Assembly (NCBI GenBank): GCA_963758365.1 | Contig: CAVWVB010000001.1 | Span: 62,001 to 126,000 of the forward strand | Length of the DNA stretch: 64,000 bases | Source: Dokdonella_A sp963758365 | GTDB lineage: Bacteria; Pseudomonadota; Gammaproteobacteria; Xanthomonadales; Rhodanobacteraceae | Direction of reading: 5' to 3' | Part shown: positions 8,836-18,053 of the stretch, piece by piece | How positions within the stretch are numbered: position 1 is the stretch's first letter | How the letters are laid out: each line of letters starts with the position of its first letter | The notes under the pieces: generated by a model | What the model was told of the DNA's origin: nothing | Database searches by the model: none | What the model saw: the letters and a program-made list of their open reading frames with translations, nothing else | Position numbers and translations under genes: made by a program

Positions 8836-9708
8836 TTGGACGATCTGAGAACCGGCTTCATCGGCCTCGGCGCGATGGGGCGGCCGATGGCCGGGCACAT
8901 CGCTCGCGCGGGCCTGCTCAGCGCGGTCTGGAACCGCTCGCATGACAAGGCGGCGGCTACGGCGCAGCAACTCGCCGTAGCCGCGCCCGAGCATCTGGCC
9001 GAGCTGATCGCGCGTTGCAACGTGATCGCGCTGTGCGTGCCCGCCGATGCCGACGTGCTCGCGCTCGCGCAGACGATCGCGACCCACGCGGCGCCCGCAA
9101 CGATCGTGATCGATCACTCGACGGTGTCCTCGGTGACCGCGCAGGAAGCGCACGCGATGCTCGCGGCTGCGGACTGCGCCTTCGTCGATGCGCCGGTGTC
9201 GGGTGGCGTCGAAGGTGCGATCAATGGCCGGCTTTCGGTCATGGCTGGCGGCGAGGAGTCGGTCATCGTGCGCGTGCGGCCGGTCCTCGACTGCTATGCG
9301 GCCAAGGTCAGCCACATGGGTGCGGTCGGCGCGGGGCAGAACACCAAGGCGGTCAACCAGGTGCTGGTCGCGGGCATCGCCCAGGCCGTCTGCGAGGGCC
9401 TTGCGTTGTCCGAACGGCTCGGACTCGATCCGGAGCGCCTGCTGCCGACCCTCGGCGCGGGCGCTGCCGGCAACTGGTTCCTCGACAAGCGCGGGGCGAC
9501 GATGCTCCGCGACGAGTTCGACGTCGGTTTCAAGCTCGCCCTGCTGCACAAGGACCTGAAAATCGTGCGTGAACTGGCGCAGGCTGCGGGCACCGATCGC
9601 TCGGTGATCGAGAAGTCTCTGGCCGACTATGCGGTACTGCTCGCGCAGGGCCACGGCAGCGAGGACATCTCGGCCTTGATCCGCCTCAAGCGCGCGCCGC
9701 GAGCGTAA
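8836..9708 (+). CDS. NAD(P)-dependent beta-hydroxyacid dehydrogenase (HIBADH family)
   Basis: A 290-residue oxidoreductase with the N-terminal Rossmann motif GFIGLGAMGRPMAGHI, the substrate motif VDAPVSGGVEGAINGRL and the catalytic-lysine helix GAGQNTKAVNQVLVAGI. The family includes 3-hydroxyisobutyrate, tartronate semialdehyde and related dehydrogenases; the substrate cannot be assigned from sequence alone. The start is TTG at 8836, with GGAG about nine bases upstream; the overlapping ATG at 8831 is out of frame and stops within six codons. It follows speA by 40 bases and could be co-transcribed. Confidence 0.88.
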   Translation: MDDLRTGFIGLGAMGRPMAGHIARAGLLSAVWNRSHDKAAATAQQLAVAAPEHLAELIARCNVIALCVPADADVLALAQTIATHAAPATIVIDHSTVSSVTAQEAHAMLAAADCAFVDAPVSGGVEGAINGRLSVMAGGEESVIVRVRPVLDCYAAKVSHMGAVGAGQNTKAVNQVLVAGIAQAVCEGLALSERLGLDPERLLPTLGAGAAGNWFLDKRGATMLRDEFDVGFKLALLHKDLKIVRELAQAAGTDRSVIEKSLADYAVLLAQGHGSEDISALIRLKRAPRA

Positions 9709-9876
9709 CCGGTGCGGTTCACGATGCTTCCGGCATCGTTGATGCAGACGCGCCGGCTGCAGCCGCCGTCGCGAACCTGCGGCGCGGGTCACGAACGTGT
9801 CGTCGTGCACGCGCAACGCAATTCCAACCCCGGGCGTGATAGAACAGCGCGGGTTTTCGACCGAGGAGAGCGATTC

Positions 9877-11436
9877 ATGCGCAGCAATCGTTGGATGACC
9901 GCCTTCGTCGGGCTGGCCCTGGCCGCACCGATGACCGCGCTGGCCGGGATCAACCCGGCCGACCTCGCGCTCGTGCGCTGGCCGGATGCATCGACGACGT
10001 TCGCGCAGCCGATCGCGATCCGCAACGCCAACGACGGCAGCGGCCGCGTGTTCGTGATCGAGCGCTGCAGCGATATCCGTATCGTCAAGAATGGCATCGT
10101 GCTGGCGACGCCGTTCCTTTCGATCAATGCGAGCTGCGGCGGCGAGCAGGGCATTCTCGGTCTCGCGTTCGATCCCGACTACGCGAGCAACGGCACGTTC
10201 TACGTGACCTATACGGCGCCCACGAGCGATCCGCATCTCGGCGCGACCGCGGACCAGGTGCTCGCGCGCTACACGGTGTCGGCCGCCAATCCCGACGTCG
10301 CGAACCCGACCGGGCAGGTGATCCTGCGCGTGCCCGATATCGCGTCCAACCACAACGGCGGCGACCTGCATTTCGATCACCAGGGCTATATCAACTGGTC
10401 GATGGGCGACGGCGGCGTGCAGGGCGATCCGAACGGCTTCGCGCAGTGCACCGGGCGCAAGAAGGCCGACAGCAATCCGTCCTCGTGCTACACGACGACC
10501 GGCAGCGGACCGACCTATTACCTGCTCGGCAAGATCATCCGTCTCGACGTGCACGATACGACTGCGTCAGCGACGAACCTGTGCGGCGTGGCCGCGGGCC
10601 AGCCCGCGCCGTACGCGATACCGCCCGGCAATCCGTTCGCCGATGCGGGCGCGCATCCGGACGACTGTGCCGAAGTGTTCAACTGGGGCTTCCGCAATCC
10701 GTTCCGCTTCAGCATCGACCGCGAGACCGGCGACATGCTGATCGGCGACGTCGGCCAGAACGTCTACGAGGAAATCGATTTCCAGGCCGCGGGCAGCCCG
10801 GGTCAGAACTTCCAGTGGAACCTCTGCGAGGGCTTCCACACCTATCCGGGCGGGACCAGCGGCTGCACCGGGCCGGCCGGAAGCATTCCGCCGAAGCTCG
10901 ACTATTCGCACAACTCGGTCGGCGGCTGCGCGGTGACCGGCGGCTATGTCTATCGTGGGCCGATCGTGCCGCTGCGCGGGCAGTACATCTTCAGCGACTA
11001 CTGCAGCGGCGACATCTACGTGGTCGCCGATGCAGGCGCGACGGTGTCGCCATGGACCTTCCAGACCCTGGGCGGCACGCTGTCGATGAGCACCTACAGC
11101 TTCGGCGAGGACGAAGTCGGCAACCTGTACGTCGCCGACGGCAACGGTCCGGTCTACCGGTTCGAATCCGCGTCGCAGGGAATCACCTATGTGGTGACGC
11201 CGAGTGCGGGCGCGGGCGGGACACTGACGCCTGCGGTTGCGCAGACGGTGCCCGAGGGCGACACCGTGACGTTCACGGTGACCGCGAATCCCGGCTACCA
11301 GATCGACAGCGTCAGCGGTTGCGGCGGCAGCCTGGTCGGCGACAGCTACACGACCGCGCCGGTCACGGCCGATTGCACGGTCACCGCGACCTTCACGGTC
11401 ATGGACCTGATCTTCGCCGACGGTTTCGACGGCTGA
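9877..11436 (+). CDS. Secreted PQQ-dependent sugar dehydrogenase-like protein with C-terminal tag
   Basis: A 519-residue exported protein. The signal peptide is about residues 1-24 (MRSNRWMTAFVGLALAAPMT, then ALAG). The beta-propeller of the glucose/sorbosone dehydrogenase (GSDH) family spans about 30-425, with CGGEQGILGLAFDPDY, NHNGGDLHFDHQG, GDGGVQGDPN and NWGFRNPFRFSIDRETG. A domain at about 430-508 resembles secreted bacterial repeat domains (VTPSAGAGGTLTPAV and TVTFTVTANPGYQI with paired cysteines), and the last residues are LIFADGFDG. ATG at 9877 has GAGGAGAG immediately upstream; earlier in-frame codons lack a signal sequence. The substrate, and whether PQQ is bound, are unproven. Confidence 0.88.
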   Translation: MRSNRWMTAFVGLALAAPMTALAGINPADLALVRWPDASTTFAQPIAIRNANDGSGRVFVIERCSDIRIVKNGIVLATPFLSINASCGGEQGILGLAFDPDYASNGTFYVTYTAPTSDPHLGATADQVLARYTVSAANPDVANPTGQVILRVPDIASNHNGGDLHFDHQGYINWSMGDGGVQGDPNGFAQCTGRKKADSNPSSCYTTTGSGPTYYLLGKIIRLDVHDTTASATNLCGVAAGQPAPYAIPPGNPFADAGAHPDDCAEVFNWGFRNPFRFSIDRETGDMLIGDVGQNVYEEIDFQAAGSPGQNFQWNLCEGFHTYPGGTSGCTGPAGSIPPKLDYSHNSVGGCAVTGGYVYRGPIVPLRGQYIFSDYCSGDIYVVADAGATVSPWTFQTLGGTLSMSTYSFGEDEVGNLYVADGNGPVYRFESASQGITYVVTPSAGAGGTLTPAVAQTVPEGDTVTFTVTANPGYQIDSVSGCGGSLVGDSYTTAPVTADCTVTATFTVMDLIFADGFDG

Positions 11437-11461
11437 GAGCGGCGACGCCGCGCGTACGCGA

Positions 11462-12073
11462 TCAGGGTCCGGTTTCCTTGAGCGCGATCGCGTTGATGCC
11501 GTTGTCCGCGAGCGAACGCTTCGCGGCTTCCAGTTCGCTCGCGCTCGGGTATGGGCCGAGCCGCACGCGGTGCCAGGTCTTGCCGTTGATCGTGACCGGC
11601 TGGATCTTCGCGACGAATCCGGACAGCGCAAGTTTCGCCTTGGCTTCGTCGGCCGCGCGCGGGTCCGGGTAGGAACCGGTCTGCAGGATGTAGCGTGCGG
11701 GAGCCGCGGGCGAACTCGCGATCTCCGCCGACGCGGGCGACGTGGCGGTCTCGCGCGCCTGCTGTTCGGCGCGGGCCTTGGCCGACAGTTCGGCGTCCGG
11801 AATCACGACTTCGGCTTCCGGCAGTACCTGATAGAAATCGTAGTTCTTCTTCGGCTTGGCCTCGGCAACGGGCGCATCGCTCTCGCGCGGCGCGGTCGCC
11901 TGCGGATTGGGTTCGGGCAGACTGCGCTTGCGCAGCAGCGGCGCCCAGTCCCTGCCGAGCACGAGCAGCATGAGGCCGATCCCGGCAAGCATGCCCACCA
12001 GTATCCACAGCCATGCGGGTTTGTGCGTGCCATTGCCGCCGCGCGTCGCCTGGCGACCCTTCTTTGCTGCCAT
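11462..12073 (-). CDS. SPOR-domain cell-division protein (FtsN-like)
   Basis: A 203-residue bitopic inner-membrane protein: a basic cytoplasmic start (MAAKKGRQATRGG), one membrane helix (WLWILVGMLAGIGLMLLVLG), a Pro/Ala-rich periplasmic linker, and a C-terminal SPOR domain from about 127 to 200 (YILQTGSYPDPRAADEAKAK, WHRVRLGPYPSASELEAAK). SPOR domains bind denuded septal peptidoglycan, so a division role is likely. The ATG at 12073 shares one base with the argS stop (TGATG), giving translational coupling. The argS-SPOR order is common in gammaproteobacteria, where the gene is often annotated as an FtsN-like protein. Confidence 0.9.
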   Translation of the reverse strand: MAAKKGRQATRGGNGTHKPAWLWILVGMLAGIGLMLLVLGRDWAPLLRKRSLPEPNPQATAPRESDAPVAEAKPKKNYDFYQVLPEAEVVIPDAELSAKARAEQQARETATSPASAEIASSPAAPARYILQTGSYPDPRAADEAKAKLALSGFVAKIQPVTINGKTWHRVRLGPYPSASELEAAKRSLADNGINAIALKETGP

Positions 12074-13758
12074 CACATGCTCTCCGGGGCGGATACGCCC
12101 AGCAGGTCGAGACCGTTGGCCAGTACCTGGCGAACGGCGGAAGCGAGTGCGAGCCGCGCATCGCGCAGATCCGCGTCGTCGATGATGAACTGGTGCGAGT
12201 TGTAGTAGGCGTGGAACGCGGCTGCAAGTTCGCGCAGATAGGTCGCGACCAGATGCGGCTCGAGGTTCGTGCCGGCGGCTTCGATGACCTCGCCGTAACG
12301 CGACAGTTCGACCAGCAGCGCCTGTTCGTGCGCATTGTCGAGCAGGGCGAGACGGGCGAGGCCGTTGGCGCGGTCCCAGCCCAGGCCGCGATCATCGAGC
12401 TGGCGCATCACGCTGGCTACCCGCGCATGCGCGTACTGGATGTAGTAGACCGGGTTGTCGTTGCTCTGCGCGCGCGCGAGGTCGATGTCGAACACCAGTT
12501 GCGAATCGGCCTTGCGTGCGACCAGGAAATAGCGAGTCGCGTCGCGGCCGGCTTCGTCGATGAGGTCGCGCAGGGTCAGATAGCTGCCCGCGCGCTTGGA
12601 GAGTTTGACCTCCTCGCCGCCGCGCATCACGGTGACCATCTGGTGCAGCACGTAGTCCGGCCAGCCCTTGGGAATTCCCGCGTCGAGCGCCTGCAGGCCG
12701 GCCTTGACGCGCGCGAGCGAACCATGGTGGTCGGACCCGAGTTCGGTGATCGCGCGCTCGTAGCCGCGCTGCCACTTGCTGCGATGGTAGGCGATGTCGG
12801 GCACGAAGTAGGTGTAGCTGCCGTCCGACTTGCGCATCACGCGGTCCTTGTCGTCGCCGAAGTCGGTCGTGCGCAGCCAGAGCGCGCCGCCTTCCTCGTA
12901 GGCGTGGCCGTGCGCGACGAGTTCGGCGACGGTCTCCTCGACCTTGCCCTGCGCATACAGCGAAGACTCGAGGAAATGCACATCGAACTCGACGCCGAAT
13001 GCACGCAGATCCAGATCCTGCTCGCGACGCAGCCAGGCGACCGCAAACCTGCGGATCGCGTCGAGATCGCCCGGATCGCCGGCGCCGACGATGTCGAGGC
13101 CGTCCGCATGCACCGACTCGCGATCGAGATAGGCGCGTGCGACATCCTTGATGTATTCGCCGCGATACCCATCGACGGGCCAGCGCGAATCGTCGGGCTC
13201 GATTCCACGCACGCGCGCCTGCACGGACAGCGCGAGGTTGTTGATCTGGGCGCCGGCGTCGTTGTAGTAGAACTCGCGCACGACGTGCCAGCCGTTCGCA
13301 TCGAGCAGGCGTGCGATGCAGTCGCCGATCGCCGCGGCACGGCCGTGGCCGACGTGCAGCGGGCCGGTCGGATTGGCGGACACGAATTCCACGCCCGCGG
13401 TGCGGCCGCGCCCGATCGTGCCGCGGCCGTACGCGGGGCCGGCTTCGAGGACCGATCGCACTTCGGACTGGAACGCGGCCGGACTCAGGAAGAAATTGAT
13501 GAAGCCGGGGCCGGCGACCTCGACCCTCGCAAGTTCCGCGCTGGCCGGCAGCGCGGCAACCAGCGCCGCGGCCAGTTCGCGCGGCTTGCGACCCGCCGGT
13601 TTGGCCAGCAGCAGCGCCGCATTGGTCGCAAAATCGCCGTGCTCACGGTTCCTGGTGCGCTCGACCACGAAATCCGGCGTCACCCCCGCGGGCAGCGTGG
13701 CGTTCGCGCGCAAGGTGGTGATTGCTTCGAGGACGAGGGATTGCAACGAATCTTTCAC
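12073..13758 (-). CDS. argS: Arginyl-tRNA synthetase
   Basis: A 561-residue class I aminoacyl-tRNA synthetase charging tRNA-Arg. The HIGH-like motif is in SANPTGPLHVGHGRAAAIG and the KMSK-like motif is KLSKRAGS. The C-terminal anticodon-binding helical region contains DNPVYYIQYAHARVASV. The frame is open much further upstream, but GTG at 13758 gives the family-typical start (VKDSLQSLVLEAI) and leaves a short leader below a TACAAT box at 13787-13792. It is followed by the overlapping SPOR gene. Confidence 0.95.
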   Translation of the reverse strand: MKDSLQSLVLEAITTLRANATLPAGVTPDFVVERTRNREHGDFATNAALLLAKPAGRKPRELAAALVAALPASAELARVEVAGPGFINFFLSPAAFQSEVRSVLEAGPAYGRGTIGRGRTAGVEFVSANPTGPLHVGHGRAAAIGDCIARLLDANGWHVVREFYYNDAGAQINNLALSVQARVRGIEPDDSRWPVDGYRGEYIKDVARAYLDRESVHADGLDIVGAGDPGDLDAIRRFAVAWLRREQDLDLRAFGVEFDVHFLESSLYAQGKVEETVAELVAHGHAYEEGGALWLRTTDFGDDKDRVMRKSDGSYTYFVPDIAYHRSKWQRGYERAITELGSDHHGSLARVKAGLQALDAGIPKGWPDYVLHQMVTVMRGGEEVKLSKRAGSYLTLRDLIDEAGRDATRYFLVARKADSQLVFDIDLARAQSNDNPVYYIQYAHARVASVMRQLDDRGLGWDRANGLARLALLDNAHEQALLVELSRYGEVIEAAGTNLEPHLVATYLRELAAAFHAYYNSHQFIIDDADLRDARLALASAVRQVLANGLDLLGVSAPESM

Positions 13759-13786
13759 GGCAGGCCGGAGTTCGGGAAAGCCGTCT

Positions 13787-13792
13787 ATTGTA
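13787..13792 (-). promoter_or_regulatory. Possible -10 box for argS
   Basis: Read on the minus strand the six bases are TACAAT, one mismatch from the sigma-70 consensus, placed about 30 bases before the argS GTG. No good -35 hexamer is seen 17 bases upstream. The box argues against any argS start upstream of it. Confidence 0.35.
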
Positions 13793-14092
13793 AGGCCTGC
13801 AATGCGTCCGTCGCCGCGTCGCATCGGGCGCCGCGTGCGCGGACAGGAACGGGGCCGCCGCGGACTGTCCCGGCGCGACACGGGAATTGCTCCACGGACC
13901 GTAGACGGCGGGTTGCGGTTTCCCGCATGTGCGCAAGGCATCGACGGGCGCGGGCGGCCCCGCGTCGATCACATTCACGTCACATGGGCGTCGCAATCGC
14001 GAGCCAGACTGCAGGCGTCAGAGCAGTGGCGGCGTGCGGGATGCGCACGGCGCCCTCCGGTGCAGGGAAGCACCGACCCTGCCTGGCGCACC
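13793..14092. other. Intergenic region between argS and the HD-like gene, no gene seen
   Basis: Roughly 300 bases of GC-rich sequence. Frames that are open here show no recognisable domain, lack ribosome sites and are continuations of neighbouring reading frames. Nothing palindromic or repeated stands out. It probably holds only the argS upstream region and the end of the HD-gene transcript. Confidence 0.5.
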
Positions 14093-15250
14093 CTAATCGA
14101 GCAGTTCGGCGAGTGTCGCCCGGTAGGCGTCGATGACCTGGTTTCCGTTTGCGGGTGGTCCGGCGCGCGCGACCCGCACGCGCAGCCCCGTGGACAGCGC
14201 CTTAAGCTTTGCGGCGTTGGCCTGCTTGCCGGATTCGAATGCAGCGCGACCGGGCAGCGACTGGAAGTGGTGCAGCTCGAAGAAGAACCGATCCTGGCCG
14301 TCGGAGAGGAATCCGAGCACCGGCAACGCGCTCTCGCCGGCCGCGAGCGAACGACCGGCCAGCATCTCGCGCTCGCGACACAGGTTCTCCGCGGTGGCAG
14401 CGAATGTCGCGAACGGCTCGGCGACATTCGCGGTGTCGAGATCGGCGGCAATCAGCGCGAGGCGATGTCCGTTCGCGAAGTTCGCGTCGGCACGCCACCC
14501 GGGATGATGCACATCGAGCGCAGTGTCGAGCGTGGCGGCGAGTGCGCCGCCGCTTTGCACGAGGTCGGCCGCATTGTAGGAGTGGCCGCCGGGCGGAGGG
14601 CGCGCGTCGAACGTGCTGCCGGCGATCATCAGTTCGAGCGCCAGATACAGGTCTGCATCGTGCTCCCGTGAAAACCCGGTCGCGTCGAGTATGCGCTGGG
14701 TCTCCTCGATGCTCGCCCGCTCGTTGGCGCCGACGCCCGCGAGCGGATGCGGCGCTTCGCGCTGGCGCAGGTCGTGGCCGGCGCCAAACAGCATCAGCGC
14801 GCAGCCGTCGCGCAATGGCAGCGCGGCCAGTCCGAGTGTTGCGGTGAGACGGTCGATCCGGCCCGCGCAGATCTCGAGGATATGGCCTTCGTTGTGGTAG
14901 GCATGGAAGTCCGTGCCGAAACGCCCGTGGCGCAGTGCGAGTCGCGCGTACGCGAGGCGCACCGCGTCGGCGGTGCGCTCGAACAGCAACGCGTCCTGCG
15001 CGGAGGCGATCAGCGTGGCCCAGTCGCGGCGCCGGCGCGCGAGCAACGTCTCCAGTGGCGATTGCTCGCCGGCCAGGCCGCGTGCCGCCGCGGCATCGGG
15101 GAGTCGCAGTTCGGTCTCGTCCGCTGCAAATCCGTGTGGCAATCCGAGTATCACGATCCACTGGTCCGGCGTCGGGCGCGCACGAGTATAGGTGGCGCCC
15201 GCCGGCAAGCCCATGCCGTGGACGCCCGGCTGCCGGCGCGACGCTGCCAC
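14093..15250 (-). CDS. HD-domain-like predicted phosphohydrolase
   Basis: A product of up to 385 residues. Its centre has AYHNEGHILEICAG, then LMLFGAGHDLRQ and GVGANERASIEETQRIL. This resembles the bacterial HD-domain proteins that read YHNxxHI ... HD ... NExxS, implying metal-dependent phosphohydrolase chemistry. Some HD residues are shifted, so activity is uncertain. The N-terminus is poorly defined: GTG at 15250 gives the longest product and ATG at 15214 (MGLPAGATYTRAR) is a reasonable alternative. It lies three bases downstream of the radC stop, in the same direction, so the two are likely one transcript. The substrate is unknown. Confidence 0.7.
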   Translation of the reverse strand: MAASRRQPGVHGMGLPAGATYTRARPTPDQWIVILGLPHGFAADETELRLPDAAAARGLAGEQSPLETLLARRRRDWATLIASAQDALLFERTADAVRLAYARLALRHGRFGTDFHAYHNEGHILEICAGRIDRLTATLGLAALPLRDGCALMLFGAGHDLRQREAPHPLAGVGANERASIEETQRILDATGFSREHDADLYLALELMIAGSTFDARPPPGGHSYNAADLVQSGGALAATLDTALDVHHPGWRADANFANGHRLALIAADLDTANVAEPFATFAATAENLCREREMLAGRSLAAGESALPVLGFLSDGQDRFFFELHHFQSLPGRAAFESGKQANAAKLKALSTGLRVRVARAGPPANGNQVIDAYRATLAELLD

Positions 15251-15253
15251 CGA

Positions 15254-15916
15254 TCAGATCCAGCCGCGTTGCGCCAGCGAGGTCGGCGTACCGCTGCCGA
15301 TCACGAAATGGTCGAGCAGCCGCACCTCGACGAGTTCCAGCGATTCACGCAGGCGCCGGGTGATCGCGCGATCCGCAGCGCTCGGCTCGGCGACGCCGGA
15401 AGGATGATTGTGGGCGAAGATCACCGCGGCCGCGTTGTGGACCAGGCAGCGCCGCACGACCTCGCGCGGGTGCACGCTGGCGCCGTCGATCGATCCGCGG
15501 AACAGCTCCTCGAAAGCGATCACGCGGTGCCGGTTGTCGAGGAACAGGCACGCGAACACTTCGTACGGATAGGCACCCAGCCGCGACTTCAGGTAGCGCG
15601 CGCTGGCGCTCGGGTCGCTCAGCGTCTCGCCACTGCGCAGCTCCGCGTCGAGATAGCGCTTTCCGAGTTCGAGCGCCGCGCAAAGCCGGCACCAGGCGAC
15701 CTGGCCGATATCCGGCTTGCCGTGCGGCGCATCGAGCAGGGATTTCAGGCCGCCCGCGCCGACCAGAAGCGATCGTCCGAGATCGACCGCGGTCTGCCCG
15801 CGTCGGCCCGAGCCGAGGAACACCGCGAGCAGTTCGGCATCCGAGAGCGAACCCGCGCCGCGCGCGAGCAGCTTTTCCCGGGGGCGCTCGTCGTCAGGCC
15901 AGTCGCGAATGCTCAT
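15254..15916 (-). CDS. radC: RadC-family JAMM/MPN protein
   Basis: A 220-residue protein beginning MSIRDWPDDERPREKLLARG, the standard RadC N-terminal helix-hairpin-helix region (SLSDAELLAVFLGSG). The JAMM metal-site motif is AVIFAHNHPSGVAEPSAADR, with the upstream conserved Glu region HRVIAFEELFRGSID. Despite the name its role in DNA repair is not established, and the family may act in recombination. ATG at 15916 matches the family start; an open frame continues upstream but without family similarity. It is divergent from coaBC. Confidence 0.95.
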   Translation of the reverse strand: MSIRDWPDDERPREKLLARGAGSLSDAELLAVFLGSGRRGQTAVDLGRSLLVGAGGLKSLLDAPHGKPDIGQVAWCRLCAALELGKRYLDAELRSGETLSDPSASARYLKSRLGAYPYEVFACLFLDNRHRVIAFEELFRGSIDGASVHPREVVRRCLVHNAAAVIFAHNHPSGVAEPSAADRAITRRLRESLELVEVRLLDHFVIGSGTPTSLAQRGWI

Positions 15917-16181
15917 TGATTTTCCGCTGCGGGTTGAAAGCGTGCGTTTCGCGTCGCGGACGGGGTTTCGGACCCGCGGATCCGGGCCGCGTCGCCAATC
16001 TAGCGATGCCTGCGCGAAACCCACAGAGGCGCGCGCTGCAATTTTCAGTAAGCTAGCCGTTTCCTCGCCCGTCAGCGGTTTCCTACATGAACGCTCACTT
16101 CCCGCGTATCGGCGTCTCGCGGCGATCCCGCGGTGGCCATGACAGCGTCCTGCCCGCGTGGCGCTTCGGCTCCGCGCGCGC

Positions 16182-17441
16182 ATGACGCAGCGGCCCGGCC
16201 ACGTTCCGCAAGAATCCGGTGCGGCGCCGCGCGACCTCGCCGGAGCGCGTGTCCTGCTCGGCGTGTCCGCGGGCATCGCCGCATACAAGGCCGCCGAGAT
16301 CGTGCGCCGCCTTCGCGATGCCCGCGCCGAAGTGCGCGTCGTGCTGACCGAGAACGCGGCGCGATTCGTGACCGCGCTGACCTTTCAGGCGCTGTCCGGC
16401 CATCCGGTGCGCAGCGGCCTCTGGGACGAGTCGGCGGAGGCGGCGATGGGCCATATCGAACTCGCGCGCTGGGCCGACGAGGTGCTGATTGCGCCGGCGT
16501 CGGCGGATCTGCTCGCGCGGCTAGCGCACGGCCTGGCCGATGACCTGCTGACGACCCTCTGTCTGGCCACGACCGCGCAGGTGTCGGTCGCGCCGGCGAT
16601 GAACCAGCAGATGTGGGCGCACGCGGCGACACAGGCCAACCTCGCGCGATTGCGCGAACGCGGTGTACGCGTGTTCGGGCCGGGTTCCGGCGCTCAGGCC
16701 TGCGGCGAGTTCGGTGCCGGACGGCTGCTCGAGGCGGGCGAAATCGTGGCCGAACTCGGCGTTGCGCGCGGTCCGCGGGAATGGGCCGGCCTGCAGGTCC
16801 TGATCAGCGCGGGACCGACCTTCGAGGACATCGATCCGGTTCGATTCATCGGCAACCGTAGTTCCGGCCGCATGGGTTTCGCGATTGCCGAGGCCGCGGT
16901 CCAGGCCGGCGCTGCCGTGACCCTGATTGCGGGTCCGGTGGCGCTGGACACGCCGCGGGGCGTCGAGCGGGTCGATGTGCGCAGCGCCAGCCAGATGCAC
17001 GCAGCCGTGCTCGCGCGCGCGCCGGCGGTCGATGTTTTCGTGTCCGCGGCCGCGGTCGCCGACTACCGCCCAGCGACGATCGCGGAGCAGAAACTCAAGA
17101 AGGGCGCGCACCCCGCGCTCACCCTCCCGCTCGTGCAGAACCCGGACATCGTGGCTGAAGTCGCGGCACTGCCGAGCCGGCCACTCGTGGTCGGATTCGC
17201 GGCCGAGACCGAACGCGTCGAGGAGCATGCGCGCGGCAAGCTCGAGCGCAAACACCTCGACCTGATCGCCGCGAACCGGGTCGGCGACGGACTCGGCTTC
17301 GAGCGCGAGGACAATGCCCTGTTGCTGCTCTGGCCCGGAGGTCGCGAGGAGTTGCCCGCAGCGGACAAGCGCACGCTGGCGCGACAGCTGCTCGCGCGCA
17401 TCGCCGAACTGCGCCGTGCGCATGGCGGGGCGGTCGCGTGA
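16182..17441 (+). CDS. coaBC: Bifunctional phosphopantothenoylcysteine decarboxylase/synthetase
   Basis: A 419-residue two-domain enzyme for coenzyme A synthesis (Dfp). The N-terminal CoaC flavoprotein half has the active-site His region MGHIELARWADEV, the SVAPAMNQQMW motif and the Cys loop GAQACGEFGAGR. The C-terminal CoaB half has ISAGPTFEDIDPVRFIGNRS, SSGRMGFAIA, and EQKLKKG, which corresponds to the conserved lysine motif. ATG at 16182 was preferred to GTG at 16158; both lack a strong ribosome site. The stop overlaps the dut start (GTGA), so coaBC, dut and algC form one coupled unit. Confidence 0.96.
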   Translation: MTQRPGHVPQESGAAPRDLAGARVLLGVSAGIAAYKAAEIVRRLRDARAEVRVVLTENAARFVTALTFQALSGHPVRSGLWDESAEAAMGHIELARWADEVLIAPASADLLARLAHGLADDLLTTLCLATTAQVSVAPAMNQQMWAHAATQANLARLRERGVRVFGPGSGAQACGEFGAGRLLEAGEIVAELGVARGPREWAGLQVLISAGPTFEDIDPVRFIGNRSSGRMGFAIAEAAVQAGAAVTLIAGPVALDTPRGVERVDVRSASQMHAAVLARAPAVDVFVSAAAVADYRPATIAEQKLKKGAHPALTLPLVQNPDIVAEVAALPSRPLVVGFAAETERVEEHARGKLERKHLDLIAANRVGDGLGFEREDNALLLLWPGGREELPAADKRTLARQLLARIAELRRAHGGAVA

Positions 17442-17893
17442 CGCGGATCGCACTGAAGGTGCTCGATGCGCGTCTGGGCAGCCAGTTTCCGCTGCCCGCA
17501 CCGGCGACGGCCGCGTCGGCGGGCATCGATCTGCGCGCGATGCTGGACGCGCCGCTGCTGCTTGCCGCGGGAGGCAGCGCGCTTGTTCCGAGCGGCATCG
17601 CGATCCATATCGACGATCCCGGGCTGTGCGCCCTGGTTCTGCCGCGCTCGGGTCTGGGTCACCGGCACGGCATCGTGCTCGGCAACCTGGTCGGCCTGAT
17701 AGACGCCGATTATCAGGGACCGCTGATGATTTCGTGCTGGAACCGTTCCGATGCGGGCTTTACCATCGAGCCGGGCGAGCGCATCGCGCAATTGGTCATC
17801 GTGCCGATCGCGCGCGCGACATTCGACGTAGTCGCCGATTTTGCCCCGAGTGCACGCGGCGTGGGCGGGTTCGGCAGTTCGGGGCGGCACTGA
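17438..17893 (+). CDS. dut: Deoxyuridine 5'-triphosphate nucleotidohydrolase
   Basis: A 151-residue trimeric-type dUTPase hydrolysing dUTP to dUMP. All five family motifs are visible: AGIDLRA, LPRSGLGHRHGIVLGN, GLIDADYQGP, GERIAQLV, and the C-terminal arm RGVGGFGSSGRH. The length matches E. coli Dut (152). The GTG start overlaps the coaBC stop by four bases. It is followed after 160 bases by the membrane-anchored sugar phosphomutase, as in Xanthomonas and Pseudomonas. Confidence 0.96.
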   Translation: MTRIALKVLDARLGSQFPLPAPATAASAGIDLRAMLDAPLLLAAGGSALVPSGIAIHIDDPGLCALVLPRSGLGHRHGIVLGNLVGLIDADYQGPLMISCWNRSDAGFTIEPGERIAQLVIVPIARATFDVVADFAPSARGVGGFGSSGRH

Positions 17894-18053
17894 GCAAGCA
17901 AGCGAGCCATCGGCACGGTGGCGGAACGGAGTACCTTCCGCTCATCGGGTGACCGGTGAGTGCTTGCCCGAACGAAATTGCCGCACGGGGGTGCGGGCGA
18001 CGGCTGCGGCGCCCGCAAGCGTGGCGCGTGCCGCCGGCGATGCGAGGAAAGGC

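Noticed and set aside
6867..9020. A 717-codon minus-strand frame antisense to speA
   Set aside because: Mirror-frame artefact of GC-rich coding sequence: the plus strand carries a complete, motif-rich SpeA, and the antisense translation shows no recognisable domain.
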